From: Ornithinimicrobium cryptoxanthini
GTDB taxonomy: Bacteria; Actinomycetota; Actinomycetes; Actinomycetales; Dermatophilaceae
Reading direction: 5' to 3'
DNA: 64,000 bases
Assembly: GCF_023923205.1 (NCBI RefSeq)
Contig: NZ_CP099490.1
Span: 3,286,001 to 3,350,000 of the forward strand
Notes under the pieces: model-generated
What the model saw: only the letters and a program-made list of their open reading frames with translations
What the model was told of the DNA's origin: nothing
The model's database searches: none
Made by a program: the position numbers and the translations under genes
Part shown: in pieces, positions 46,381-55,626 of the stretch
Position numbering within the stretch: the first letter of the stretch is position 1
Layout: every line of letters begins with the position of its first letter

Positions 46381-47738
46381 GACTCGGCTCCTCGTGACTC
46401 GGTGGACTGTTCGGGCGGTCTCTGTGGGAACTCCTGCGGAGACTGCTCGGGGGACAGCGGCAGCTCGCGGGGCAACGGCAGCTCGAGGCTGACCTCGGTC
46501 CCCTGCTCGAGCCGACGCACTCGTGCCGTGCCGCCGTGGCGCTGCATCCGGCCCATGATCGACTCGCGCACACCGAGCCGGTCTGTCTGGACCTCGTCCA
46601 GGTCGAAGCCAGCTCCGTGGTCGCGGACGAAGGCCTCGACCGAGCTGGCGCCGACCTCGACATAGGCCGACACCGGCGGGGCTCCGTGCCGCACCGCGTT
46701 GACCATGGCCTCCCGCAGCGCGTTGACCAGCGCCTGGCCGTCCGCATCCAGCGGGCGGTCGCCGGTCACGATCACCTCGACCGGCACGCCGTGCAGGTCC
46801 TCGACCTCGTGCCCCACAGCAGCGACTGCCCCGGCAAGGGTGGCCGCCTGACCGACGGGTCCGGCATACAGCCAGCTGCGCAGCTCCCGCTCCTGGGCCC
46901 GGGCGAGCCGGGAGACCTGCACCGGGTCGTCCGCCCGACGCTGGATCAGGGCCAGTGTCTGCAGCACCGAGTCGTGCAGGTGCGCAGCGATGTCCGCGCG
47001 TTCGGTCTCGCGCACGCGAGCGGACTGCTCCTCACGCAGCTCGCGCCACAGACGCGTCAGATAGGGCGCTGCCAGCAGCCCCACACCGACCACCGCCAGC
47101 ACCACCGCCACGCCGACGTCGCGCAGGTCAGCCAGGCTGCTCCCCTGCGCGCCCAGTGCCACCAGACCAGCGACGGCCAAGCCAATGCCGACCACCAACC
47201 TGCCGAGCGCCTGCTGCCGGGTGGCTCCGTGGTGGGCCAGGAGCCGGTCGCGCCCGCCGGTGTCCAGCTGGGACCAGACAAAGACCGCGCCCGTAGTCAG
47301 CACCAGCACCGGGATCGTGATGTCCAGGCGCAGGTTGAGGCCCTGCGCCTGCACGAGAGCCAGGCCGCCGAGCAGGATCGCCAGGCCGCCCGCCAGGATC
47401 AGCAGCGTGCCGGGATCCGGCGGGAGCAGCCGGCCGCGCGGACGTCCGGACTCGGCTGGCCCCACCCCGCCACCGCTCGCAGGCAGGCCGTCGGCGGGGA
47501 TCGTCGCCCACAGGAACGCATAGACCAGGGCACCGACGCCACCGACAGCGGTCAGGCCGATGAAACCGACCCGCAGCGCCAACGGGTGCAGCCCCAGGTG
47601 GTCCGCCAGGCCACGGCATACGCCCGCCACCACCCGGCCGTCAGCCACTCGTCGCAACGGGGGCCGCTGCCGGTGCGGGGCACTCCCCGTCGGTTGACGT
47701 GGCACGCGTGGACTGGTCACTCCCACATCCTCCCCCAC
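46377..47738 (-). CDS. Sensor histidine kinase with N-terminal PspC domain
   Basis: A 453-residue membrane kinase. A PspC domain comes first (about residues 28-85: RRVADGRVVAGVCRGLADHL, then a transmembrane helix), followed by further hydrophobic segments to about 240. The HisKA_3 phospho-acceptor is IAAHLHDSVLQTLALIQ. The HATPase domain ends in EAMVNAVRHGAPPV and VRDHGAGFD. PspC kinases of this type sense envelope stress. It is coupled to the response regulator and divergent from a second PspC protein. Confidence 0.92.
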   Translation of the reverse strand: MGEDVGVTSPRVPRQPTGSAPHRQRPPLRRVADGRVVAGVCRGLADHLGLHPLALRVGFIGLTAVGGVGALVYAFLWATIPADGLPASGGGVGPAESGRPRGRLLPPDPGTLLILAGGLAILLGGLALVQAQGLNLRLDITIPVLVLTTGAVFVWSQLDTGGRDRLLAHHGATRQQALGRLVVGIGLAVAGLVALGAQGSSLADLRDVGVAVVLAVVGVGLLAAPYLTRLWRELREEQSARVRETERADIAAHLHDSVLQTLALIQRRADDPVQVSRLARAQERELRSWLYAGPVGQAATLAGAVAAVGHEVEDLHGVPVEVIVTGDRPLDADGQALVNALREAMVNAVRHGAPPVSAYVEVGASSVEAFVRDHGAGFDLDEVQTDRLGVRESIMGRMQRHGGTARVRRLEQGTEVSLELPLPRELPLSPEQSPQEFPQRPPEQSTESRGAES

Positions 47739-47774
47739 GACCGCGCCGCGAACCCCGTCACTCGGGGTGCTCTC

Positions 47775-47799
47775 AGGGTCCAGTCAGGGTCGACCCTCA
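47775..47799. promoter_or_regulatory. Palindrome and direct repeat between the kinase and PspC genes
   Basis: AGGGTCGACCCT (47786-47797) is a perfect 12-bp palindrome. An extra CAGGGTC copy lies just upstream (47774-47780), spaced as a direct repeat. It lies 39 bp before the PspC gene and 48 bp from the kinase start. Candidate binding site for the response regulator. Confidence 0.5.
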
Positions 47800-47835
47800 T
47801 AGCGGCAGAGGCGGGTTGGGCGGGACAGTTGAGTC

Positions 47836-49218
47836 ATGACACAGACACCACCCCACGGGGGAAAGTATGGCGGGCACCCCGGCTCGCAGGGCGCGGACAA
47901 CTTCTTCGCCGGGCTGCGTCGCGTGGACCTGCGCCGCTCCGACGACAACTGGATCGCAGGTGTGTGCTCCGGCCTCGCCGAGCGCCTCGGGGTCGACGCG
48001 CTGGTGATCCGCGCGCTCTTCGTGCTGCTGAGCCTGGGCATGGGAGTGGGGGTCCTGATCTATCTGGTGGCCTGGCTGCTCATCCCGAACCAGCAGGAGG
48101 AGACTCACATCGAGGCAGGCCTGCGCGACGGACGCGCCGAGTCGATCGTCCTGCTGGTCGTCGCAGTGCTGGCCATGTTCGGCTCCTTCGGGTGGTTCGG
48201 CGGGGGCTGGCTGTGGGACCGCGGAGGCACGTTCGGCTGGGGACTGGTCAGCCTCGTGATCTTGGGTCTGGGCGCCTGGTGGCTCTGGAGCGAGTGGTCC
48301 AAGCGTGAGCAGCCGGGCTTCTATGGCCAGCGCTTCGCGATGGAGACACAGTCGCAGCACCCGGCACCGCCGTTTGCCGGTGCCACCCAGGCCCCGGGTG
48401 ACAGTGCCGGCGCAGGTGAGGCTGCCAGCGCGGGCGACGGTTTCGCGGGCACCCCGGCAGCGGCCACCAGCGGCGGGGCCACCGCCTGGGCCGGGCACGG
48501 CGGGGTCGCGCCCCTGGGCAGCCCCTCAGAAGGCGGCACCTGGCACCGGCGGGAGCAGGCCCCCAAGCCGCCGCCTGCGCCGCGGCGCCCGAGCCGTCGC
48601 TCGGCCGGCGTCGCCGGCACCCTGCTCGGCATGGGCCTGGCGCTGACGGCGGGCGGCGGGTTGGCGTGGGCCGCCGCTGAGTACTCCTGGTCGGTCAACC
48701 CCGTCGTGATCGGTCTGGTCGGCGCCCTCGGCGCACTCGGCCTGGTGGTGCTGATCCTCGGGCTGGTGGGCCGGACCTCCGGGTTCCCCGGGTTCCTGGC
48801 GGTGGTGGCCCTGCTGGCGACGGCGGGAGCACTCCCGATCGGCGAGCAGTTCGTCGTCTCGGGACGGGTCGGTGACGCCACGTGGAACCTCGGTCCGTCG
48901 TCCGACGACCCCGGTCCCTACCGGGTCGGCGCCGGGACCGGCACCCTCGACCTGCGCCGGGTCAGCGCTGAGGAGTTCACCGAGCCGATCGAGGCCAGCG
49001 TCTCCTTCGGCAACCTCACGATCCTGGTGCCGGAAGACGTCACGGTGCGGATCGAGGCCGGCGTCGGCATGGGCAGCGTCGTCCCCGGCGACGGCAGACC
49101 CGAGTTCGGTGGAATCAATGTCAATGAAGCGATCGTGGTCGGCGACGGCCCGGTCGAGCTAGAGGTCGAGGCCCGCGTGGGCTTCGGTCAGATCCTGGTG
49201 GAAGGCGACGGGCGATGA
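47836..49218 (+). CDS. PspC domain envelope protein
   Basis: A 460-residue membrane protein. The PspC domain (about residues 28-95) reads LRRSDDNWIAGVCSGLAERL, then a transmembrane helix ending LVAWLLIPNQ. More hydrophobic spans lie near 110-135 and 255-340. A Gly/Ala/Pro-rich segment separates them, and the C-terminal region (about 345-460) is a beta-rich LiaF-like domain (FGNLTILVPEDVTVRIEAG). This joins PspC to a LiaF-type sensor region. Divergent from the PspC kinase, it probably forms one stress module with it. Confidence 0.88.
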   Translation: MTQTPPHGGKYGGHPGSQGADNFFAGLRRVDLRRSDDNWIAGVCSGLAERLGVDALVIRALFVLLSLGMGVGVLIYLVAWLLIPNQQEETHIEAGLRDGRAESIVLLVVAVLAMFGSFGWFGGGWLWDRGGTFGWGLVSLVILGLGAWWLWSEWSKREQPGFYGQRFAMETQSQHPAPPFAGATQAPGDSAGAGEAASAGDGFAGTPAAATSGGATAWAGHGGVAPLGSPSEGGTWHRREQAPKPPPAPRRPSRRSAGVAGTLLGMGLALTAGGGLAWAAAEYSWSVNPVVIGLVGALGALGLVVLILGLVGRTSGFPGFLAVVALLATAGALPIGEQFVVSGRVGDATWNLGPSSDDPGPYRVGAGTGTLDLRRVSAEEFTEPIEASVSFGNLTILVPEDVTVRIEAGVGMGSVVPGDGRPEFGGINVNEAIVVGDGPVELEVEARVGFGQILVEGDGR

Positions 49219-49550
49219 GCAGCAACTGGCACGAGAACAGCTGGACGGACACCACTGAGACAGGGCTTGGCCCAGAACTGGATGACCAGACCACGGGTCT
49301 GCACACCAGCCAGGAGCCGACACCAAAGCAGCTCTCCCGGCCCACCGGACCGTCCTGGGGCACGGTTGCCCTCGGGCTGGTGTGCCTGGCGATCGCCGGA
49401 GGCGCACTGTTCGTCGAGCTGACCGACGTGGTGCTGGACTGGAGCAACGTCGGTCCGCTGACCCTGGTCGCCCTGGGCGTCCTGCTGGTGCTGGTCGGCC
49501 TGGCCGCCCTCCTGCGCAGGAGCAGTGACGACGAGGACCTCGAACCCTGA
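49215..49550 (+). CDS. Small membrane protein of the PspC cluster
   Basis: A 111-residue protein whose ATG overlaps the PspC stop (ATGA). A polar Thr/Gln-rich N-terminus of about 45 residues precedes two transmembrane helices (WGTVALGLVCLAIAGGALFV and PLTLVALGVLLVLVGLAALL), then a short acidic tail. Coupling suggests it is a partner of the PspC protein. No specific family recognised. Confidence 0.75.
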   Translation: MSSNWHENSWTDTTETGLGPELDDQTTGLHTSQEPTPKQLSRPTGPSWGTVALGLVCLAIAGGALFVELTDVVLDWSNVGPLTLVALGVLLVLVGLAALLRRSSDDEDLEP

Positions 49551-49614
49551 GAAAAGATGACCCCCTGAGGTGACGAACTCACCGCTGCCACGGGGACTTG
49601 GCAGACGGTTGCCC

Positions 49615-49653
49615 GACGGCCGGTGACGACGCGAGACGTCGTCACCGGCCGTC
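49615..49653. terminator. 17-bp perfect hairpin, bidirectional terminator
   Basis: GACGGCCGGTGACGACG (49615-49631), loop CGAGA, CGTCGTCACCGGCCGTC (49637-49653). It lies between convergent genes ending at 49550 and 49676. There is no T-tract, which is normal for actinobacterial I-shaped terminators. Confidence 0.75.
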
Positions 49654-49675
49654 ATCTCGTGCGTCAGGGCGGACG

Positions 49676-49942
49676 TCAGCCCTGCGACCCGCCTGCCTGC
49701 CGGGCCCTGCGGGCATAGCGGTCCGCCTCTCCCAGCCGGACCACCCCGATCATGCTCCAGACCAGCGCGACGACCGCCCACACGATCGCCATCCCCATGC
49801 TCTCCCGCGCGACATAGCTGATCAGCATCACGAGAGCGAACGACACCGCGAGCGCGAAGATGACGACCCGCACCGCCTTGGGCCAGCCGTCGAAGGCGCG
49901 GACGAGGTCTGAGCGTCCATCGGGTGCGGGCTCGGTTCCCAT
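49676..49942 (-). CDS. Small two-span membrane protein
   Basis: An 88-residue protein. A charged N-terminus is followed by two transmembrane helices (about residues 25-43, VRVVIFALAVSFALVMLIS, and 48-67, MGMAIVWAVVALVWSMIGVV) and a basic tail RYARRARQ. Family not recognised. It stands alone, convergent with the PspC cluster across a strong hairpin. Confidence 0.65.
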   Translation of the reverse strand: MGTEPAPDGRSDLVRAFDGWPKAVRVVIFALAVSFALVMLISYVARESMGMAIVWAVVALVWSMIGVVRLGEADRYARRARQAGGSQG

Positions 49943-50060
49943 GCCCAGACGCTACCCAGTCGGCGCCACCGCAGGCGTTCCACCTCAGAATCCTTGCACC
50001 GACCCGATCGGCGATCGCATATTCTTCGTATGTCGTCGCTCACGTGCCCTGTTCACCGAA

Positions 50061-50089
50061 TTGACCTCGGTGATTCGGTCTGCTACAAA
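50061..50089 (+). promoter_or_regulatory. Promoter of the SAM-IV riboswitch / metYX transcript
   Basis: TTGACC (50061-50066)-17-TACAAA (50084-50089). Transcription would begin about 50096, exactly at the base of the riboswitch P1 stem. Confidence 0.75.
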
Positions 50090-50095
50090 TACCTC

Positions 50096-50215
50096 AGGTC
50101 AAGAGTCCCAACGCCAAGCCCCGGTTCGTTGGGCGGCAACCCTCCTCTCGCGGTGGGGTGCCCCGGGTGATGACCGGGCGGACGTGGCACCGGAGCCACG
50201 ATCCGCAAGCGCGGG
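50096..50215 (+). ncRNA. SAM-IV riboswitch
   Basis: The conserved core reads GTCAAGAGTCCCAACGCCA, then AGCCCCGG, GGCGGCAACCCTCC, CGGTGGGGTGCCCCGGGTGA and TGACC. P1 is formed by GGTCA (50097-50101) and TGACC (50171-50175). A 3' hairpin CGTGGC-ACCGGA-GCCACG supplies the peripheral stem typical of class IV. This actinobacterial class binds S-adenosylmethionine and switches off methionine-pathway genes. It sits about 250 bp upstream of metY. Confidence 0.9.
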
Positions 50216-50258
50216 CCCGTCGACCGGTGGGCCCAGTAACGCACGAAGGAGCGCTGCT

Positions 50259-50288
50259 GTGACCTGTTGCCGAATGCCCAACCGCTGA
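50259..50288 (+). CDS. Putative Cys-Cys-Met leader peptide MTCCRMPNR
   Basis: GTG at 50259 follows a perfect AAGGAG (50246-50251) with 7-base spacing, and the frame is MTCCRMPNR then stop. Consecutive Cys codons plus Met in a leader of a sulfur amino-acid operon match the cysteine-responsive leader peptides known upstream of sulfur genes in actinobacteria. It lies between the riboswitch and metY. The following C-rich, structure-poor stretch to 50460 could be a Rho-loading region. Confidence 0.65.
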   Translation: MTCCRMPNR

Positions 50289-50466
50289 GTCCGCCACCTC
50301 AGACAGCCACGCCCGCCCCCGGGCCGAGTCTGCGCGACTCAGCCGGCGCGACCCCCTGCGCCCCACCGCCCTGCCCCCGCAGGCGGCGCCGCCCACTGCG
50401 CGCCACACCTGCCGCGCCCCCGGCGCACCACCGACAGTCCCATCCCGAAACCTCTTGGAGCACACC

Positions 50467-51783
50467 ATGTCCTGGTCCTTTGCCACCCGCCAGATCCACG
50501 CCGGTCAGACCCCGGACGCCGCCACCGGCGCCCGCGCCCTGCCGATCTATCAGACCACCTCGTTCGTCTTCGACAACGCTGATGTTGCCGCCGCCCGGTT
50601 CAACCTCGAGGATCTCGGCCCCATCTACACCCGCATCGGCAACCCGACCCAGGAGGTCGTGGAGGCCCGCCTCGCCGACCTCGAGGGCGGCGTCGGCGCG
50701 CTGCTGCTGGCCAGCGGTCAGGCGGCGTCGACCTTCTCGATCCTCAACGTCGCGCAGGCCGGCGACCACCTGGTCGCCTCCCCCAGCCTCTACGGCGGCA
50801 CCCAGAACCTGTTCGCCCAGACCCTGCCGCGCCTCGGCATCGAGGTCACCTTCGTGGAGGACCCGACCGACCCCGAGTCCTGGCGTGCCGCGGCCAACGA
50901 GCGCACGAAGGCCTTCTTCGGTGAGAGCATCGCCAACCCCAGCGGCCTGGTGCTGGACATCCGCGCGGTGGCCGACGTGGCGCACGAGGTCGGCGTGCCG
51001 CTGATCATCGACAACACCATCGCCACGCCCTACCTCACCCGCCCGATCGAGCACGGCGCCGATGTGGTCGTCCACTCGGCCACCAAGTACCTCGGCGGCC
51101 ACGGCACCGCCATCGGTGGCGTCGTCGTCGACAGCGGCAACTTTGACTACGCCAAGGACCCCGAGAAGTTCCCGCTGTTCAACACTCCGGACGAGGGCTA
51201 CCACGGCCTGACCTTCGGCAAGGACCTCGGTGTCGGCAACGAGATCTTCGGCGGGGTGAACCTGTCCTACATCCTGCGCGCACGGGTCACCCTGCTGCGC
51301 GACATCGGCGCGGCGATCTCCCCGTTCAACGCCTTCCTCATCGCCCAGGGCATCGAGACCCTGTCGCTGCGGGTCGAGCGGCACGTGGCCAACGCCAAGC
51401 AGGTCGCCAACTGGCTGCGCGACCACGAGCAGGTCGAGTCGGTGAGCTATGCAGGACTGCCCGGCCACCCGTCATACGAGTTGGCCCAGAAGTATCTGCC
51501 GGAGGGCGCCGGCGCGGTCCTGGCCTTCGAGATCGCCGGGGGCCTCGAGGCCGGCAAGGCCTTCGTCTCCGCGCTCGAGCTGCACTCCAACGTCGCCAAC
51601 ATCGGCGACGTGCGCTCCCTGGTGATCCACCCCGGGTCCACCACCCACCGTCAGCTCAACGAGCAGGCGCTGGCAGCGGCCGGCGTCACCCCCGGCCTGG
51701 TGCGCCTGGCCGTCGGACTCGAGCACATCGACGACATCATCGCCGACCTGGAGACCGGTTTCCGGGCCGCGAAGGGTCTCTGA
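50467..51783 (+). CDS. metY: O-acetylhomoserine aminocarboxypropyltransferase (sulfhydrylase)
   Basis: About 438 residues from ATG 50467, with GGAG upstream. A PLP enzyme that makes homocysteine from O-acetylhomoserine and sulfide. Landmarks are [33 protein letters not shown], the PLP lysine in [16 protein letters not shown] and [12 protein letters not shown]. It is under the SAM-IV riboswitch and the Cys-Met leader peptide. metX follows 20 bp downstream and supplies the substrate. Confidence 0.95.
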   Translation: MSWSFATRQIHAGQTPDAATGARALPIYQTTSFVFDNADVAAARFNLEDLGPIYTRIGNPTQEVVEARLADLEGGVGALLLASGQAASTFSILNVAQAGDHLVASPSLYGGTQNLFAQTLPRLGIEVTFVEDPTDPESWRAAANERTKAFFGESIANPSGLVLDIRAVADVAHEVGVPLIIDNTIATPYLTRPIEHGADVVVHSATKYLGGHGTAIGGVVVDSGNFDYAKDPEKFPLFNTPDEGYHGLTFGKDLGVGNEIFGGVNLSYILRARVTLLRDIGAAISPFNAFLIAQGIETLSLRVERHVANAKQVANWLRDHEQVESVSYAGLPGHPSYELAQKYLPEGAGAVLAFEIAGGLEAGKAFVSALELHSNVANIGDVRSLVIHPGSTTHRQLNEQALAAAGVTPGLVRLAVGLEHIDDIIADLETGFRAAKGL

Positions 51784-51803
51784 CCGGAGCTCTGAGCAGC
51801 GCG

Positions 51804-53093
51804 ATGACCACAGACACTGTCCGGCCCGGCAGCCGACGGCACACGCTGCCAGTCGGTGACCTGCCCCTGGAGTCCGGGGAGCACCTGCCCGGCGTGCGAA
51901 TGGCCTACGAGACGTGGGGACGGCTCAACGAGGCCAGGGACAACGCCGTGCTGGTGCTCCACGCGCTCACCGGGGACTCCCACGTGGAGGGTCCCGCCGG
52001 GCCGGACAGTCCCACGCCCGGGTGGTGGCCCGGGCTGATCGGCCCAGGAAGGGTGCTGGACACCGACCGCTACTTCGTCATCGCACCCAACGTGCTGGGC
52101 GGATGTCGCGGGAGCACCGGCCCATCCTCGCCGGGGCCGGACGGTCGGCCGTGGGGATCCTTGTTCCCCCGGCTGACCGTCCGGGACCAGGTCCGCGCCG
52201 AGGCGCTCCTGGCTGACCGGCTCGGCATCCACACCTTCGCCGCCGTGATCGGCGGGTCCATGGGTGGGATGCGCGCGCTGGAGTGGGCCGTCACCCTGCC
52301 AGGCAGGGTCAGACGCTGTATGCCGATTGCCACCTCCGCGATCGCCTCCGCCGACCAGATCGGTTGGGCCACACCGCAGCTGTTCGCGATCAAGGGCGAC
52401 CCCGGCTACCACCGGGGGGACTACTACCCCGGCCCCGGACCGCGCCACGGCCTGGAGGTCGCCCGCCAGATCGCGCACGCCACCTACCGCAGCGCTGCCG
52501 AGCTCGAGGACCGCTTCGGCGCCACCGCCCAGCCCGGTGAGGAGCCGGCCGCGGGTGGGCGCTTTGCGGTGCAGTCCTATCTCGAGCACCACGGCAAGAA
52601 GCTGGCCCGGCGCTTCGACGCCAACAGCTATGTGACGCTGACCGAGGTGATGAACGGGCACGACATCGGCCGGGACCGCGGCGGGGTCGAGGCCGCGCTG
52701 CGCCGGATCACGGCAGACCTGACCGTCGTCGTGGTCGATAGCGACCGGCTGTTCACCCCCGCCGAAGGTGAGCGCATCGCCGCAGCCCCGGCCTGTCGAG
52801 GCCTGGTGAACGTGACCTCTCCATATGGCCACGACGGCTTCCTGATCGAGACCGACCAGGTGTTTGCGGCCATCGGTGACGCCCTGGCAGACCGACCCGT
52901 CGGCACCAGTGCCCCCGCTCAGCAGCCTGCGGGCCAGCGCGACTCAGCGGGGACGCCCGCGGGCGACGGTCGCGCGCTCGCCTTGGACGAGGACGACCTG
53001 GCGGGGTCGGCGCACCGGGCCGAGGTGCGACCGGCAGTGCCGTTCAGCGCGCCCGGGCTGCCTCCGGTGCTCAACGGCACTGGTCTCTGGTAA
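51804..53093 (+). CDS. metX: Homoserine O-acetyltransferase
   Basis: A 429-residue alpha/beta-hydrolase-fold acyltransferase that acetylates homoserine. The nucleophile is in IGGSMGGMRALEW, the charge-relay Asp in VVVDSDRLFTP and the His in PYGHDGFLIE. LNVLGGCRGSTGP-like NVLGGCRGSTGPSS is the conserved tunnel segment. About 60 residues after the usual family end (AIGDALADRP onward) are low-complexity, Ala/Gly/Asp-rich. It pairs with metY in one transcript. The 32-bp repeat array B starts right after its stop. Confidence 0.94.
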   Translation: MTTDTVRPGSRRHTLPVGDLPLESGEHLPGVRMAYETWGRLNEARDNAVLVLHALTGDSHVEGPAGPDSPTPGWWPGLIGPGRVLDTDRYFVIAPNVLGGCRGSTGPSSPGPDGRPWGSLFPRLTVRDQVRAEALLADRLGIHTFAAVIGGSMGGMRALEWAVTLPGRVRRCMPIATSAIASADQIGWATPQLFAIKGDPGYHRGDYYPGPGPRHGLEVARQIAHATYRSAAELEDRFGATAQPGEEPAAGGRFAVQSYLEHHGKKLARRFDANSYVTLTEVMNGHDIGRDRGGVEAALRRITADLTVVVVDSDRLFTPAEGERIAAAPACRGLVNVTSPYGHDGFLIETDQVFAAIGDALADRPVGTSAPAQQPAGQRDSAGTPAGDGRALALDEDDLAGSAHRAEVRPAVPFSAPGLPPVLNGTGLW

Positions 53094-53215
53094 CACAAAT
53101 TTGGTAGGGGTTTCGTAGGCCCCCGACGCCTTTTCGTAGCGGTTCCGTAGGCCCCCCACACCTTTTCGTAGCGGTTTCGTAGGCCCCCCCACACTTCTTC
53201 GTAGCGGTCACGGAC
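53094..53215. repeat. 32-bp tandem repeat array B (after metX)
   Basis: Three copies with the G(T)TTCGTAGG core at 53110, 53142 and 53174 (32-bp period) plus a degenerate fourth near 53206. The unit runs GGTTTCGTAGGCCCCCCAC then ACCTTTTCGTAGC. It shares the core and period with array A (28143) and array C (54010). Confidence 0.85.
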
Positions 53216-53331
53216 GCGCCGACGCGGATTGCCAGAATCTTCGGATGAGGCCGAGCGTGCGCTGCAGGAACTGACCGCCGACGGGTCGAGCCGCTCCGGT
53301 GCCGCGCAGCCGAGCTATCCACAGCGGGCGT

Positions 53332-53365
53332 ATGACATCTGTGTGACAGCACATATCATTGCATC
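53332..53365 (+). promoter_or_regulatory. Leaderless promoter of the MazEF-like pair
   Basis: ATGACA (53332-53337)-16-TATCAT (53354-53359), with 6 bases to the ATG at 53366 and no Shine-Dalgarno. TGTGTGACAGCACA (53341-53353 region) between the hexamers has TGTG/CACA symmetry and could hold the operator for autoregulation. Confidence 0.55.
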
Positions 53366-53599
53366 ATGGCTGTCGTGAATGTCCGGATCTCAGGCGAAGC
53401 AGAGCGTGCCCTCGACGTGTTGACCGCCGATGGCACGAGCACGTCGGACGCCGTGCGTCAGGCACTCGTCGACGCTGTGGGACTGCGGCGCCGCCGGGCG
53501 ATGCTGGACGACGCGAGGCTCGCGATGGCGGACCCCGCTGACCGTGAGGCGATGCGCGAGTCGATGCAGGAGTGGGCCGATGTTGTTGACCCGTGGTGA
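53366..53599 (+). CDS. Ribbon-helix-helix antitoxin
   Basis: A 77-residue protein. The N-terminal strand VVNVRISGEAERALDVLTA and the helix pair DGTSTSDAVRQALVDAV fit a ribbon-helix-helix DNA-binding fold. The charged helical tail (RRRRAMLDDARLAMADP) is the likely toxin-binding part. It overlaps the MazF-like gene by 20 bp. The small size, leaderless promoter and partner all fit a type II antitoxin that represses its own operon. Confidence 0.82.
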   Translation: MAVVNVRISGEAERALDVLTADGTSTSDAVRQALVDAVGLRRRRAMLDDARLAMADPADREAMRESMQEWADVVDPW

Positions 53600-53915
53600 C
53601 GTCTTCGAAGTTCCTGGTCCACGTCGGCCGGTGGGTCATGAGCAGCGCGGGCCGCGTCTCGGCGTGGTCGTTCAGTCTGACGACCTCCCCCTCTCGACGG
53701 TGCTGCTAGCCCCAACCTCCCGAAGTGCTCCCCCGCGATTCTTCCGCCCCCTCGTCCACGTCGCGGGCGAGGCGACGTGCGTCCTCGTCGAGCAGTTGCG
53801 AACGATCGACGTGAGCCGACTGGGACGACTTGTCGGCCACCTGGACCGAGACGATCGCGGCGCCGTGGATGACGCGCTTGAGCTTGTGCTGGCCCTAGAC
53901 CTTCGCACCCGCTAG
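53580..53915 (+). CDS. MazF/PemK-family endoribonuclease toxin
   Basis: A 111-residue protein from ATG 53580, inside the antitoxin end. The N-terminal LTRGDVFEVPGPR followed by GPRLGVVVQSDDLPLSTVLL is the MazF/PemK signature, with the catalytic Arg and Ser/Thr region near GPRLGVVVQSD and APTS. CVLVEQLRTIDVSRLG is the conserved middle and DRDDRGAVDDALELVL the C-terminal helix. MazF enzymes cut mRNA at specific short sequences. It lies between repeat arrays B and C. Confidence 0.86.
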   Translation: MLLTRGDVFEVPGPRRPVGHEQRGPRLGVVVQSDDLPLSTVLLAPTSRSAPPRFFRPLVHVAGEATCVLVEQLRTIDVSRLGRLVGHLDRDDRGAVDDALELVLALDLRTR

Positions 53916-54009
53916 TTGCCGGCTGCACGTCCTTCCTCGACGCGAGCACGAAGTGGGTCCGACCACTGGCGCCGGGCGCCCAACAGATCCCTCGGGTGGG
54001 CGCCCGCGG

Positions 54010-54070
54010 ACGATCTACGAAACCCCTACCAAAATGGGTGGGAGACCTACGAAACCCCTACCAAAATTGG
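54010..54070. repeat. 32-bp repeat array C (after argG, reverse orientation)
   Basis: CTACGAAACCCCTACCAAAA occurs at 54015 and 54047, exactly 32 bp apart, in the reverse orientation relative to array B. Read on the argG transcript strand the core is again GGGGTTTCGTAGG directly after a stop codon. Confidence 0.8.
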
Positions 54071-55541
<1,471 letters not shown>

Positions 55542-55626
55542 ATCGCTCTTGCTCCGCGTATGCCGAGCTGGCCGGTTCGCGGACCGCGGCGGGCTGGGCA
55601 GCCCTGGGCAGCCCTGGGCAGTGCCT

